Source: Alphaproteobacteria bacterium UBA828 (GTDB taxonomy: Bacteria; Pseudomonadota; Alphaproteobacteria; UBA828). Taken from it: 64,000 nucleotides of DNA. Position numbers and translations under genes: made by a program. The notes below the pieces were generated by a model. The model saw only the letters and a program-made list of their open reading frames with translations, was not told the origin of the DNA and ran no database searches. The stretch is from assembly GCA_002296185.1 (NCBI GenBank), contig DBHM01000013.1:20101-84100 (forward strand). Direction: 5' to 3'. Positions 9,315 to 18,996 of this stretch are shown in pieces; position 1 is the first letter of the stretch; each line of letters starts with the position of its first letter.

Positions 9315-10394
9315 TTACTCCACTCTACTAGAGGCTATATCATGAGCAAATACAAACATGTCCTCTAAATATTCTTCAAAACGACCAAATCGAGGATCCT
9401 TTGTGGTACCTCTTTTATATTGTGCATTGATTTGTAAAAATACAACTGCAAGTTTAAACTGTGCTAGAACTCTATAAAACCTGATATCACTTGTATCTCT
9501 ACCACTTTTTTCAGAATACATACGAATAACATCTTTTCTTTTAGGAAACGAAAGACACGAAGTTGGCATTTGCTCAATTATTTGCATTGCCTTTGGATCA
9601 TCAGGCTCAACCCAATAACTTAATAAAGTACCTAGGTCAAAAAGTGGATCTCCTCTTGATCCCATATCCCAATCAACAACGGCAATAGGTGTTAAATCTT
9701 TTGGATCTAATAAAATATTATCCAATTTAAAATCATTATGAAGTAAAGTAGGTAATCCATCCTTCACCTGATTCTTCTCCAACCAATTCACAACTTCTAT
9801 AGCTATATTTGGAGGGCTATCATCTGATCCTAGAAAAAGTCTTTTTTTCCATCCCTTAACCGCTCTTTCGAGAAAACCCTCAGGCTTTCCAAAATCCCCA
9901 AGCCCAACAGTCTCAGCATCAACATTATGTAGGTCTACAAGTATATCGATAAGAAGTTCAGTTATTTTAACAGGAGCATCTTTAATTAAAGCTACTTCTT
10001 CAGGAAGATGACCACTAATAGTATTTCCTTTTCTATATTCCATAATTAAAAAATGATTGCCTAAAATACTGTGATCTGGACAGTAATGAAAACTTTTTGG
10101 GGCTAAGGGAAATTCTTTCCACAATTTACTTAGAATATGATGTTCTCTTTTCATATCGTTTGCACCAGGTGGTATCTTTCCCATCGGTGGTCTTCTTAAA
10201 ACTGACAAGGATCCATTAACTATTATTTGGTAATTAAGGTTACCAAAACCAGATGAGAACTGTTTTGGTGCATTAAGTTCTGGATCAAAACTAAGGCCCT
10301 CAGATTGTAGATAGCATTGTAGAGCTTTCCAATCTTGAGCAGTCTCAGAATCCTTATCTAAAAAAACTGGGTCCGCGCCCCAAACAGAAACCAT
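9315..10394 (-). CDS. APH-type phosphotransferase (ACAD10/11 N-domain-like)
   Basis: Aminoglycoside-phosphotransferase-fold kinase. The catalytic loop HNDFKLDNI and the metal-binding VVDWDMG are clear in the C-terminal half. Single-domain relatives in acyl-CoA gene clusters resemble the kinase part of ACAD10/ACAD11 and of LvaA, which phosphorylates 4-hydroxyacyl-CoA in levulinate degradation. The frame opens at GTG 10403, but AGGTG stands seven bases before the ATG at 10394, chosen here. With MaoC, PrpD and a nearby acyl-CoA dehydrogenase, a role in hydroxyacyl-CoA turnover is a reasonable inference; an antibiotic resistance role is unlikely. Confidence 0.88.
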   Translation of the reverse strand: MVSVWGADPVFLDKDSETAQDWKALQCYLQSEGLSFDPELNAPKQFSSGFGNLNYQIIVNGSLSVLRRPPMGKIPPGANDMKREHHILSKLWKEFPLAPKSFHYCPDHSILGNHFLIMEYRKGNTISGHLPEEVALIKDAPVKITELLIDILVDLHNVDAETVGLGDFGKPEGFLERAVKGWKKRLFLGSDDSPPNIAIEVVNWLEKNQVKDGLPTLLHNDFKLDNILLDPKDLTPIAVVDWDMGSRGDPLFDLGTLLSYWVEPDDPKAMQIIEQMPTSCLSFPKRKDVIRMYSEKSGRDTSDIRFYRVLAQFKLAVVFLQINAQYKRGTTKDPRFGRFEEYLEDMFVFAHDIASSRVE

Positions 10395-10488
10395 AAAGAT
10401 CACCTAACGTTATTTTCTCTTATAGGGAAGTCTTAATATTACAAATTCATCGCGTAAGCACCAGAATATCGCTCAAGAAATTCAAAAA

Positions 10489-11394
10489 TTATCTATTCTT
10501 AAGGTTAATGAAGAAAACTCCCATAAATAAAGGCACTAAAGCAATTAGTACCCATATACTCAGCCTTTCTCCGAAGAAAGCCATCCCCCATAAAATTCCT
10601 GTAATAGGAGTTATAAAATTAACGCTTGTAAAAAATACAGGGCCCATAGTCCGAATTAGCTCAAGGAAAAGATATATACCTAATGCCTGCAATGGCGCCG
10701 ACATAATTAGTGCCCAATCTGCATCATCCATTTGACCACTAAACCACCACCAATCACCCGAACCCGCCATAAAAACAAATAAAAATAATGATGTGGCAAG
10801 GAAAAAACCAGCTGAGAATTGGATTGCGTCACTTTTAGGTGGAGGAAGTAATGCAGCAGATAATGCACTTGTTGCATACCCGAGTGGTGCAAGCAAAACT
10901 AAGATAACCCAACCAACAAGATCAGGGCTTGGTAAGCTTGCTTCAGGAATCACTATAAGCAAAACTCCACCTACACCAACGATAAAACCAAATGATTTTA
11001 ATGCTGTTAGTCTGTCTAACCTGAATATTACAGCCCCTAAATAAGTTAAAATTGGTGCTAAGGCTACTAACATACTAGTTATACCTGCAGGCACCCCTTC
11101 ACTTGATGCAATTGTTACAGCAATATAGGGAATACCAAACCCTGATATTCCGGTCATAAAATAACCTCGCAGATGAGGAATACTAATACCAGGGTAGGAT
11201 CTTTTAGGTAGACACATAATCATCATAATTATACCTGCACCTAAACTCATCCAAAATGAAAATGCAAAAGCAGGTATCCCACCACCTACCCCTACACCGA
11301 CTAAAGAGTAAGTTAGACCATAGGCAACTCCGGTTATAAAAAGCATAAAGAGAGGAAGAATAATTGGATTTGGATGGATTCCAAAGAAATTCAT
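10489..11394 (-). CDS. DMT superfamily transporter (EamA)
   Basis: Inner-membrane drug/metabolite transporter with about ten transmembrane helices and the usual two EamA repeats in 301 residues, including a late PITGILWGMAFFGE segment characteristic of the second repeat. It is the first gene of the minus operon leading to the APH-type kinase, 85-94 bases downstream. The exported or imported compound is unknown; its position suggests a metabolite of the same pathway. Confidence 0.9.
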   Translation of the reverse strand: MNFFGIHPNPIILPLFMLFITGVAYGLTYSLVGVGVGGGIPAFAFSFWMSLGAGIIMMIMCLPKRSYPGISIPHLRGYFMTGISGFGIPYIAVTIASSEGVPAGITSMLVALAPILTYLGAVIFRLDRLTALKSFGFIVGVGGVLLIVIPEASLPSPDLVGWVILVLLAPLGYATSALSAALLPPPKSDAIQFSAGFFLATSLFLFVFMAGSGDWWWFSGQMDDADWALIMSAPLQALGIYLFLELIRTMGPVFFTSVNFITPITGILWGMAFFGERLSIWVLIALVPLFMGVFFINLKNR

Positions 11395-11522
11395 TAACTT
11401 AGCCCTTTAGCTTACTTATTAATTCCGATATCAATTATGCCTATAATTTTATAAAAGATTATATGCAATATGATGATTTATATTATATCTAGTCAATTAA
11501 TAAACTAAATTTGGAGATTATA

Positions 11523-11912
11523 ATGAAATTACTTAACAAATCTGAACTGATAGAACTAGTAGAAAATAAATACTTTGCAAATGTAGATGGTAAGAATCTT
11601 GATGAGACAGTTTCTTGTTTTTCAAAAAATGCAATTCTGACAGTTCAAACCGCACAAACCACTCATAATGGCCATGATGAAATTGAGAGGATGTTCAATG
11701 ATTTTATGTCATCGACAAAAGTTATATATCACGGTGACTTTACTCACGTAGTAGACGAAGAAAATCAATGTATAGCTTCACAGTTTCTAGCTCGTAATGA
11801 CTATGATGATAAGCCTACAGTCTCTATGAGAAACTGTAACTTCTTTGTTATTGAAGAAGGTGTCTTTAAAAATGTTACGATTTATATGAGTGACGAAAAC
11901 CCATTAGTATGA
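11523..11912 (+). CDS. SnoaL/NTF2-like protein
   Basis: Small cytoplasmic protein with the cone-shaped NTF2-like fold, about 129 residues. The pattern of an N-terminal helix with YFANVDGKNLDETVSCFS, followed by alternating beta strands, fits SnoaL-like nuclear transport factor families. The frame opens at TTG 11511, but that TTG overlaps the GGAG that serves the ATG at 11523, so the ATG is the start. Function unknown; relatives include isomerases, dehydratases and ligand-binding proteins. It precedes the cysteine hydrolase by 136 bases. Confidence 0.8.
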   Translation: MKLLNKSELIELVENKYFANVDGKNLDETVSCFSKNAILTVQTAQTTHNGHDEIERMFNDFMSSTKVIYHGDFTHVVDEENQCIASQFLARNDYDDKPTVSMRNCNFFVIEEGVFKNVTIYMSDENPLV

Positions 11913-12048
11913 TTACTTATGCGGCATAATTTAATTAGAATAAAAATTTATATAGATAATTTATTTAATATTTTAATACTATAATGATTACATGATCTAA
12001 TATCTATTCACTTATCATCAACTTATAACAATTTATAAGGGTAATTTT

Positions 12049-12672
12049 ATGTCATCAGATACCGAAATATATAAAAAACAAAATTTTGGTAATACAATTG
12101 GGATGGGCAAGAAGCCAGCCCTATTAATAGTAGATTTTGTGAATGGTTTTAATGACGAAAATGCTTTTGGTGGAGGTAATATTCCACAAGCAATTAAAAT
12201 TACTCAAAGTTTACTGGAATTCGCACGCAACCAGAAGCTTCCGATTGCACATACTCGTGTTGTTTTTGCAGACGACGGATCAGATCTTAATTTAATGTAC
12301 AAAAAAGTTCCAAGTCTTAAAACACTAACGGAAAACTCAAAAGAGAGTCAAATTGTTCCTGAGCTAACACCTAATAATGGTGAAATCATAGTTCGTAAAA
12401 GAGTTCCCTCAGCTTTTTTTGGCACTGATTTAGCCCCACAACTTACTTTACTTGGAGTTGATACAATTATGATAACAGGTTGCACAACCAGCGGTTGCGT
12501 TAGAGCTAGTGCACTTGATGCAATGTGTTGGGGCTTTATACCCATAGTTATTACAGATGGCTGCGGTGATAGAGCTATTGGACCTCATGAGGCAAATTTA
12601 TTTGATCTTGGCCAAAAATATGTTGATCTAATGACAGCTAGTGAAGCTATGGAAAAAATAAGGAATAAATAA
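12049..12672 (+). CDS. Isochorismatase-family cysteine hydrolase, N-carbamoylsarcosine amidase-like
   Basis: Hydrolyses an amide or carbamoyl bond. The catalytic triad of the family is present: D29 in LIVDF, K117 in RKRVPSAFFGT, and C150 in GCTTSGCVRAS. That last motif is typical of N-carbamoylsarcosine amidohydrolases and related ureido hydrolases rather than of isochorismatase. Length 207. It overlaps the next gene by one base (TAATG), so the two are translationally coupled. The call to subfamily is good; the exact substrate is open. Confidence 0.9.
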   Translation: MSSDTEIYKKQNFGNTIGMGKKPALLIVDFVNGFNDENAFGGGNIPQAIKITQSLLEFARNQKLPIAHTRVVFADDGSDLNLMYKKVPSLKTLTENSKESQIVPELTPNNGEIIVRKRVPSAFFGTDLAPQLTLLGVDTIMITGCTTSGCVRASALDAMCWGFIPIVITDGCGDRAIGPHEANLFDLGQKYVDLMTASEAMEKIRNK

Positions 12673-13700
12673 TGAAAGCTATTGTTTTACATGAGTTCGG
12701 AGGAATTGAAAAACTTTTATATCAGGACATAGAAACACCTAAACCAGGTCCTGGCCAGGTTTTAGTAAAGATCCATGCTAGCGGAATAAACCATTTGGAC
12801 CATGACCTCCGTGAAGGAATTTCTGGGATTGATCTAAACTTTCCCCATGTAATTGGTGTTGAAGGTGCAGGCGAAGTAGCAGAACTTGGAGATGGGTCGA
12901 ATAGATTTTCTATTGGAGATCGAGTTGCAATTCATTTTGCACAAGGAGATCCCACAAGTGATATGTGGCTATCTGGACTTGATGGAGTTGACTTTACCCA
13001 TGGAAGGATCGGTGCATCCCGTTGGGGAACTCATGCTGAATTTTGTGTAGTTGAAGAAACCTCACTAATTACAATTCCTACTAATATATCATACGAAAAA
13101 GCAGCAGCTTCAATTATTGGTTTAGGAACTGCTTGGCATATGACTGTTAATCTGGGTCAAATCCAAGCCGGACAAAAAATTCTAATTAATGCAGCAGGCA
13201 GTGTTGTTGGATCCAGTGCTATCCAAGTAGCAAAACTCCATGGCGCACACATAATCGCTACCGTTGGAAGCGAACAAAAAATGTCAAAGGCAAAAGATAT
13301 AGGTGCAGATGTGGTTTTAAATTACTCCTCTGATAATATATTTGAATCTATACAGGATATTACCAATGGGAAGGGTGTAGATTTAGTTATTGAAAGCGTA
13401 GGTGGAGATATATTTGCACAAAGTGTCAAGTCAGTGTGCCTAAATGGTCGTTTAGTAACATGTGGAGCTCATGCTGGAGAAACAGTCCCTATAAATATTA
13501 TAGAATTATTTCGTAAGCATATGATGATACATGGGAGTCATCTTGCTGGGCGAAAAGAAATACGGCATATTCTCGGACTTATTGCTGATGACCAATTAAC
13601 ACCAGTTATTGATTCTACTTTTCCACTTAGTAAGATTGTAGAGGCAGCAAAGAAAACTGCAAATCGGGATGTTTTTGGTAAAATGCTTTTGCTGCCCTAA
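12672..13700 (+). CDS. Quinone-oxidoreductase-like MDR enzyme
   Basis: NAD(P)H-dependent medium-chain dehydrogenase/reductase, 342 residues. The substrate domain has GVEGAGEV near 59-66 and the Rossmann domain the AAGSVVGSSAIQ nucleotide motif near 174-185. The structural-zinc cysteines and the usual catalytic-zinc cysteine of alcohol dehydrogenases are missing, so a zinc-free quinone oxidoreductase or enoyl reductase type is more likely. It is coupled to the upstream cysteine hydrolase and converges on the first HyuB gene with only 12 bases between. Confidence 0.9.
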   Translation: MKAIVLHEFGGIEKLLYQDIETPKPGPGQVLVKIHASGINHLDHDLREGISGIDLNFPHVIGVEGAGEVAELGDGSNRFSIGDRVAIHFAQGDPTSDMWLSGLDGVDFTHGRIGASRWGTHAEFCVVEETSLITIPTNISYEKAAASIIGLGTAWHMTVNLGQIQAGQKILINAAGSVVGSSAIQVAKLHGAHIIATVGSEQKMSKAKDIGADVVLNYSSDNIFESIQDITNGKGVDLVIESVGGDIFAQSVKSVCLNGRLVTCGAHAGETVPINIIELFRKHMMIHGSHLAGRKEIRHILGLIADDQLTPVIDSTFPLSKIVEAAKKTANRDVFGKMLLLP

Positions 13701-13712
13701 TTACAGATATAT

Positions 13713-15500
13713 TTATTTCTTTAAATTATGTTGCCGTACTTTATCCGTAGCATTTATATCAACACTACCATCGTCATTTAGAATGACGCCATATACGTCT
13801 GTTACTGTTTGCTCTGAAATCCATCTATCATTTAGGTCATCCACCACTAAATTAACATCTCTCTCATTAGGGTCACCATAACCACCACCCCCACAAGAAT
13901 AAGATACAATTGTATGACCCTGTGGTATAATTGCTTGCTCACATGATTCTAAAGGATGTAAATCGCCATTGGGATCTCTTCTAAATTGGTTAGCGCAGCC
14001 ACCTGGCCCACCACCCCGCACTCCTTCTGCTGGTGTTTCGTTACCATCGCTTACATAACCTACTTCCATTTCACCATCGGTAGGACCAAACTCACAAAAA
14101 ACTCCAGCCCCCCCTCTAGTTCTTCCTGCTCCACCAGAATCAGTAACAAAATGTCTTCCTTTAACCAACATCGGAAAGCGCATTTCATCAAGTTCTATAC
14201 TATCAAGGTAGGATAAACCTGCATTTCCTATATGACCTAATGTCAACCAGGCATCATTATGAGGCGCTGCTGCGCCACCACCCCAACCAAGAAATATTTG
14301 ATTCACATAAGGGCCTCCAGTCATCTCACTAGATCCAGAGATTACGCCAATACTGGGCGGGATTATTGCGGCAGCAGCAGCCATACCATAACCATCCCCC
14401 AACTCAGCAATAGCACGCTGCGTAGCATTACCTACTCTATCAGCGATATTAGTAGTAGCAACTGAACAACTTGTAGGATGCTTTGGTATACCTACAACAC
14501 AATTCTCCCTTAATTTAATATCTACTCTACGGAAAGAACCTTGATTAGTTGGAACATCCGCAGGAACAGAATTAAAAACGCCTAAAAGAGCAGAGGTTTC
14601 TGCACACGCTTGGCTAAGGTTCAGACCGCATGGAAGGCAATCAGGGTTATCTCGCAGGTCTACTTCGATCATTGCGGATTCTGTATCTACTTTTACTTCG
14701 ACTTTAATATCGACACCTTCTTCCATTCCAGGAAATGGGTCATGACGGGTATGAACAACCTTTGTACCACCAGGCATATTTCTAACTGCCGATATCATAA
14801 GTTGCTCACTGTAATCGAACCATTGTAAAGCGAACTGCTCAAGAGTTTCCCAGCCCACTTCAGAACCTAATGCTAGTATTTCTCTTTCACCTATTCGAGC
14901 AGCACCAAGAGCAGCTAAATAATCGCCCCACCACTGATCAGGAACTCTGATACGCATTTTACACATTCGAATAATATCATCTATATCCTTATAATTTTCT
15001 TGGATACGAATAGCAGGAAAGATTAGAGCTCCTTCCTGATAAACATCTTTAGCTCCACCGTGATATGTTGTGGGAATTGAATTACCACAATCAGCCTGAT
15101 GTGCTTTTGCAACCATTGTAAAACGATGAATTCCATCATCATCAATTACAGGTACTAGAGTAGTATGATCAGCAGCATGTGACCCACCGTGGTATGGAGA
15201 ATTATGCATAAAAGCATCACCCCTCCGAAGCTCAGGGTGAAATTCTTTCATTGATGCTGCCATCATATCAGCACCACGGAGTACATGAATTGGTAGACTT
15301 TCATTAACAGATAATAATGAGTTGTCTCCAGTAACTAAGCAGCAAGAAAAATCTCTTGCACTATTTAGCACTCCAGACCTTCCAGTCCTAAGTAGCGTAT
15401 TAGACATTTTGCGGCATATAGCTTCCATTCGCTTATTCAAGACCGCCATTTGCACACCATCTAACTTACGTTCTTTTTTTGCCTTTAATTCAATAGACAT
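13713..15500 (-). CDS. hyuB: Hydantoinase B/oxoprolinase-type subunit (module 1)
   Basis: Large subunit B of an ATP-dependent hydantoinase/oxoprolinase/carboxylase-type enzyme, 595 residues. Family features include HNSPYHGGSHAADHT near residues 99-113, the GDGYGM region in the middle, and the glycine-rich C-terminal SCGGGGYGDPNERD. It lies 20 bases downstream of its HyuA partner, with AGGAA before the ATG. The B subunit carries the ring-opening or acyl-transfer site, using the activated intermediate formed by HyuA. Substrate unknown: hydantoin, 5-oxoproline, lactam or ketone carboxylation are all possible for the family. Confidence 0.93.
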   Translation of the reverse strand: MSIELKAKKERKLDGVQMAVLNKRMEAICRKMSNTLLRTGRSGVLNSARDFSCCLVTGDNSLLSVNESLPIHVLRGADMMAASMKEFHPELRRGDAFMHNSPYHGGSHAADHTTLVPVIDDDGIHRFTMVAKAHQADCGNSIPTTYHGGAKDVYQEGALIFPAIRIQENYKDIDDIIRMCKMRIRVPDQWWGDYLAALGAARIGEREILALGSEVGWETLEQFALQWFDYSEQLMISAVRNMPGGTKVVHTRHDPFPGMEEGVDIKVEVKVDTESAMIEVDLRDNPDCLPCGLNLSQACAETSALLGVFNSVPADVPTNQGSFRRVDIKLRENCVVGIPKHPTSCSVATTNIADRVGNATQRAIAELGDGYGMAAAAAIIPPSIGVISGSSEMTGGPYVNQIFLGWGGGAAAPHNDAWLTLGHIGNAGLSYLDSIELDEMRFPMLVKGRHFVTDSGGAGRTRGGAGVFCEFGPTDGEMEVGYVSDGNETPAEGVRGGGPGGCANQFRRDPNGDLHPLESCEQAIIPQGHTIVSYSCGGGGYGDPNERDVNLVVDDLNDRWISEQTVTDVYGVILNDDGSVDINATDKVRQHNLKK

Positions 15501-15520
15501 TTTGCGTTCCTATAAAATTT

Positions 15521-17590
15521 CTAAGGAGCCGGTTCTATGACCAGGCTGCCACTCTTCATTTTCGAAGCTTTTGCTTCCGGATCAATGACCACAGTTGTAA
15601 AAGAGGATTCTATTATCGCTGGGCCTGTAATAAAAAGTTCACTATCCATTGATTCAAATTTATGGACCGGAGTATCGATAAAACCAACACCATCAAAATA
15701 AGCTTGTCTAAATTCCTGATTAGACTCAACTTCACAATCTTCAACTAGCTGAAATGCATGCTTATCCCTTAGTCTACAACTAATATTTGCTCTCCATCCG
15801 ACAAATTCTATATCCGATTGCTTATCAGAAATAGCAAATAAATCTTCATGAGTAGAATGAAAATCAGAATGTAATTTAGCTAGGTCATCTTCATTAGATA
15901 TCAAACCGCCTCTTAAAGGTACCTCGATTTCCCAAATTTGACTTGGATAACGAGCTTCTGCGGTAAATTCAATAGTATGATCAATACATCCTTCACCGGG
16001 TCCACTTAAGAATAACTTACATTGACTTAAAAGATTATCAAGGAGGCCATTAACACCTTTAAAATCAAAGTTTGAGGTATCTGTAAATAAAGTTGCGCTA
16101 TACTCTCCTCTTAGATCAGACATTAAGGCACCAGCTGCAGAAAGTGTTGCAGACGTATCTGGAATAATTACTTGCTTACATCCTAATCTTTGCCCTATCG
16201 CGACCATATTTAAACCCGCCGCTCCTCCTCCACCAATTAATACAGCATCTCTAGGATCTATTCCTTGATTAACTGTAATATCCTCAATAGCATGAACCAT
16301 ATTCTCGGTAGCGACTTTTAGAACTGCATAAGCAGCTTCTTTTGTTTCTAGTCCAAGTTTATCAGCAATACCTGAATTAATTGCTTTCAATGCGGCTTTA
16401 TGATCAAGGTGCATTGCACCACCTAGAAAGTAATTAGGGTCAATCCATCCTAAAACGACTGAGGCATCTGTTACAGTCGCCTCTGTACCGCCCTTTCCAT
16501 AGCAAACAGGTCCCGGAACAGCTCCAGCACTTTGAGGGCCTACATGAAGCAACCCTCCTTCATCAACCCATGCTATACTTCCACCTCCAGCACCTATACT
16601 TTTAACATCAACTGCGGGAAATCCTGTCATATGGCCACGATAAGGTTGACCAATCCAAGTTTCTCTAGTCCATGGAATTCTGCCGCCTCTAACTAGACTA
16701 ACATCGAATGTAGTGCCCCCTGTATCTGCAATAATTGCAGTATCTACCCCCGTATCATGGCTAGAATAATAACGACCTGCTACAGGAGCCATAGCTGGCC
16801 CTGAATTAATAGAATGAATGGGAGATTTAGCCATATCAGCTGCATCCATTGCACCACCCTGAGTCGTTACAACCAAAACACGGCCATCGAAACCAGCATC
16901 TTTTAAACGCTCTTTAAGCCCACCAAGATAACTACCCATAAGGGGTTTTAGTGAAGAATCGATAACAGTTGATGATGCTCGCCTATATTCTCTTAGAGAA
17001 GGATTAATTTTATGGGAAAGGGTATAAGGAATACCAGGTAAATGCTCTTCAATCAGTTTCCCAATTTTATTTTCGTGAATCGGATTAACAATTGACCATA
17101 ATAAACATACACCAATTGCTTCTACTTTTTCTTGCCTTATACTTTCTAATGTTTCTATTAAATGATTCTCATCGAGAGGCTCAATTATTCGACCGTCATA
17201 AGCAACACGCTCTTGAATTTCATAAGTTAAGGATCGCGGAACATATGGCTTAGGAAAATCAGCAGTAAAATCAAAAGGCTCAGCTCTCCCGCCCTCTCTA
17301 AAAACTAATACATCCGGATGTCCCATTGTTGTCAAAAAAGCTGTCTTTGCAGTGTTATTGGTTACAATAGCGTTAATAGCACGCGTAGTGCCGTGAATAA
17401 GCATATCTCCCTTTAATAAAAAATCTCTATCAGACAAACCAAAATCGTTTGCAGCTAAATGAAGTGTATCGAGAACACCTTTTATAGGGTCATCAGGTGT
17501 TGTAGAGGATTTATAAAGACGAACATCACCATTAACATCTTCTACAACTAGATCTGTAAAAGTACCACCTGTATCAACTGCAAATCTCAT
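15521..17590 (-). CDS. hyuA: Hydantoinase A/oxoprolinase-type subunit (module 1)
   Basis: ATP-binding subunit A of the same complex, 689 residues. It has the actin/Hsp70-type ATPase fold: phosphate-1 motif DTGGTFTDLV at 6-15, a second glycine motif IADTGGTTFDVSLV near 288-301, and DPRDAVLIGGGGAAGLN near 450. It phosphorylates the substrate carbonyl so that HyuB can complete the reaction. Gene order is HisI, HyuA, HyuB on the minus strand, with 55 and 20 base gaps. The sequence around the nucleotide site looks intact. Confidence 0.94.
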   Translation of the reverse strand: MRFAVDTGGTFTDLVVEDVNGDVRLYKSSTTPDDPIKGVLDTLHLAANDFGLSDRDFLLKGDMLIHGTTRAINAIVTNNTAKTAFLTTMGHPDVLVFREGGRAEPFDFTADFPKPYVPRSLTYEIQERVAYDGRIIEPLDENHLIETLESIRQEKVEAIGVCLLWSIVNPIHENKIGKLIEEHLPGIPYTLSHKINPSLREYRRASSTVIDSSLKPLMGSYLGGLKERLKDAGFDGRVLVVTTQGGAMDAADMAKSPIHSINSGPAMAPVAGRYYSSHDTGVDTAIIADTGGTTFDVSLVRGGRIPWTRETWIGQPYRGHMTGFPAVDVKSIGAGGGSIAWVDEGGLLHVGPQSAGAVPGPVCYGKGGTEATVTDASVVLGWIDPNYFLGGAMHLDHKAALKAINSGIADKLGLETKEAAYAVLKVATENMVHAIEDITVNQGIDPRDAVLIGGGGAAGLNMVAIGQRLGCKQVIIPDTSATLSAAGALMSDLRGEYSATLFTDTSNFDFKGVNGLLDNLLSQCKLFLSGPGEGCIDHTIEFTAEARYPSQIWEIEVPLRGGLISNEDDLAKLHSDFHSTHEDLFAISDKQSDIEFVGWRANISCRLRDKHAFQLVEDCEVESNQEFRQAYFDGVGFIDTPVHKFESMDSELFITGPAIIESSFTTVVIDPEAKASKMKSGSLVIEPAP

Positions 17591-17645
17591 ACTATTCTCA
17601 CAATTTTTATTTAAATAAATTAATGGCTACATAGACTAGAAAAAA

Positions 17646-18011
17646 TCAATCAATTATTTCAGTATCTGCTCCTCTAAAAAAACAACTACGGTAATTTAGA
17701 TGGCACGCATCTCCTTTTTGATCCACCAAAAGTAGTAAAGTATCTCCATCACAGTCAATTCTAATATCTTTTAATTTTTGAACATTACCCGAAGTCTCCC
17801 CTTTCCTCCAAAGATTTTTTCTTGAGCGAGACCAATAACAAGCGTAACCTTCCTTAAATGTTGTATGAATAGACTCTTCGTTCATCCAAGCCATCATTAA
17901 AACTTCTTTAGTATCATATTGCTGAACAATAGCTGGAACGAGTCCTGAAGAATTAAACGCAACATTAGAGACAAATGTATCAGAAATTTCCTGGGAAAAT
18001 TTTTTCTCCAT
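17646..18011 (-). CDS. hisI: Phosphoribosyl-AMP cyclohydrolase
   Basis: Histidine biosynthesis step three: opens the purine ring of phosphoribosyl-AMP. The 121-residue length and motifs fit the single-domain HisI: MMAWMNEES near 39-47, YWSRSRKNLWRKGETSGN near 59-76, the metal-binding DCDGDTLLLLVDQ and the end ACHLNYRSCFF. No HisE domain is fused. No other early his gene is nearby; instead it is the possible first gene of a unit with HyuA and HyuB. AAGGG stands about eleven bases before the ATG. Confidence 0.95.
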   Translation of the reverse strand: MEKKFSQEISDTFVSNVAFNSSGLVPAIVQQYDTKEVLMMAWMNEESIHTTFKEGYACYWSRSRKNLWRKGETSGNVQKLKDIRIDCDGDTLLLLVDQKGDACHLNYRSCFFRGADTEIID

Positions 18012-18185
18012 TTAAAATAACCCTTAAAATAATATCCTCAAATGATTAATAAAGGAAAATTATGACCTTATAATAAATTATCTCGTTTAAAAACCCTTGT
18101 GCTACTCTCTGTCTAAAGAATAATTCACATTATATTACAAAATCTGCAAAAAAACTTATATCATATATTTTTGAACTATATACAG

Positions 18186-18199
18186 ATGATATATATCAT
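18186..18199. promoter_or_regulatory. Perfect 14-base palindrome upstream of enoyl-CoA hydratase
   Basis: ATGATATATATCAT is a perfect palindrome 23 bases before the ATG of the enoyl-CoA hydratase, in the 211-base spacer divergent from hisI. A partial copy (ATATCATATA) lies about 30 bases upstream. This could be an operator, but AT-rich DNA often yields such symmetry. Confidence 0.3.
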
Positions 18200-18222
18200 A
18201 TTTCTAAATAAGCAGAGCTATA

Positions 18223-18996
18223 ATGGATAGTTTTATAAAAGAAGAAGCATATGAAGGTATTACAGTTTTAACTCTGTCAAGAGTAGAAAAACGTAATGCA
18301 CTTAATTATCGTATGGCAAACGAGATAATTGATACACTTGAGAAATTAACAAAATCTGATGATTGTAAAGCTGTAGTTATTACAGGATCAGGTTCTAAAG
18401 CATTTTGCTCAGGTATGGATCTCAATAATTTAGCAAAATTTGATGAGATTGAAGCTACTAATTGGGTTACAAACCTTCAAAAGCTATACACTACTATAAG
18501 GATGTTCGATAAACCACTCATTGCTGCTATTAACGGTATCGCCGCTGGTGCAGGTTATCAAATTGCACTTTTAGCAGATATAAGGATAGGTTGCCCGAAT
18601 ACCAAGATGAGCCAACCAGAAATAAATGTTGGATTACCTAGCTTACTCGGTGCTCATTTGATGCTACCATTTTTAGGGTTATCAAAAACAACGGAGCTTA
18701 CTTATACAGGACGTACTATGGATTCTGATGAAGTTTTACAACTTGGTTTAATAAGCAAGATTGTTTCTTCTGAAAAACTTCTAGAAGAGTCAATTGATTA
18801 TGCTGAAGATTTGGCAAGTAAGTCACCTTTAGCTTTTAGAAAAACTAAGGAACAATTACGCAAAATTACTCAGCCAGGACTTGATAAATTATTTACAGAG
18901 GCAAAAAGAATACAAAGTGAGGCTTTCTCAACGGGTGAGCCTCAAAAAATTATTCTAGAGAAAATAAAAGAATTTAAAAATCCTATGAAACAATAA
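18223..18996 (+). CDS. Enoyl-CoA hydratase/isomerase family protein
   Basis: Crotonase-fold enzyme acting on an acyl-CoA, 257 residues. The oxyanion-hole segments are AFCSGMDLNNL near 65-75 and INGIAAGAGYQIALLADIRIG near 104-124. One catalytic-region glutamate is kept in SQPEINVGLPS; the second typical GG-x-Q/E segment is replaced by LLGAHLM. So hydratase activity is not certain; isomerase or decarboxylase roles are possible. Its last 14 bases overlap antisense with the stop region of the CoA ligase gene. Confidence 0.9.
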   Translation: MDSFIKEEAYEGITVLTLSRVEKRNALNYRMANEIIDTLEKLTKSDDCKAVVITGSGSKAFCSGMDLNNLAKFDEIEATNWVTNLQKLYTTIRMFDKPLIAAINGIAAGAGYQIALLADIRIGCPNTKMSQPEINVGLPSLLGAHLMLPFLGLSKTTELTYTGRTMDSDEVLQLGLISKIVSSEKLLEESIDYAEDLASKSPLAFRKTKEQLRKITQPGLDKLFTEAKRIQSEAFSTGEPQKIILEKIKEFKNPMKQ

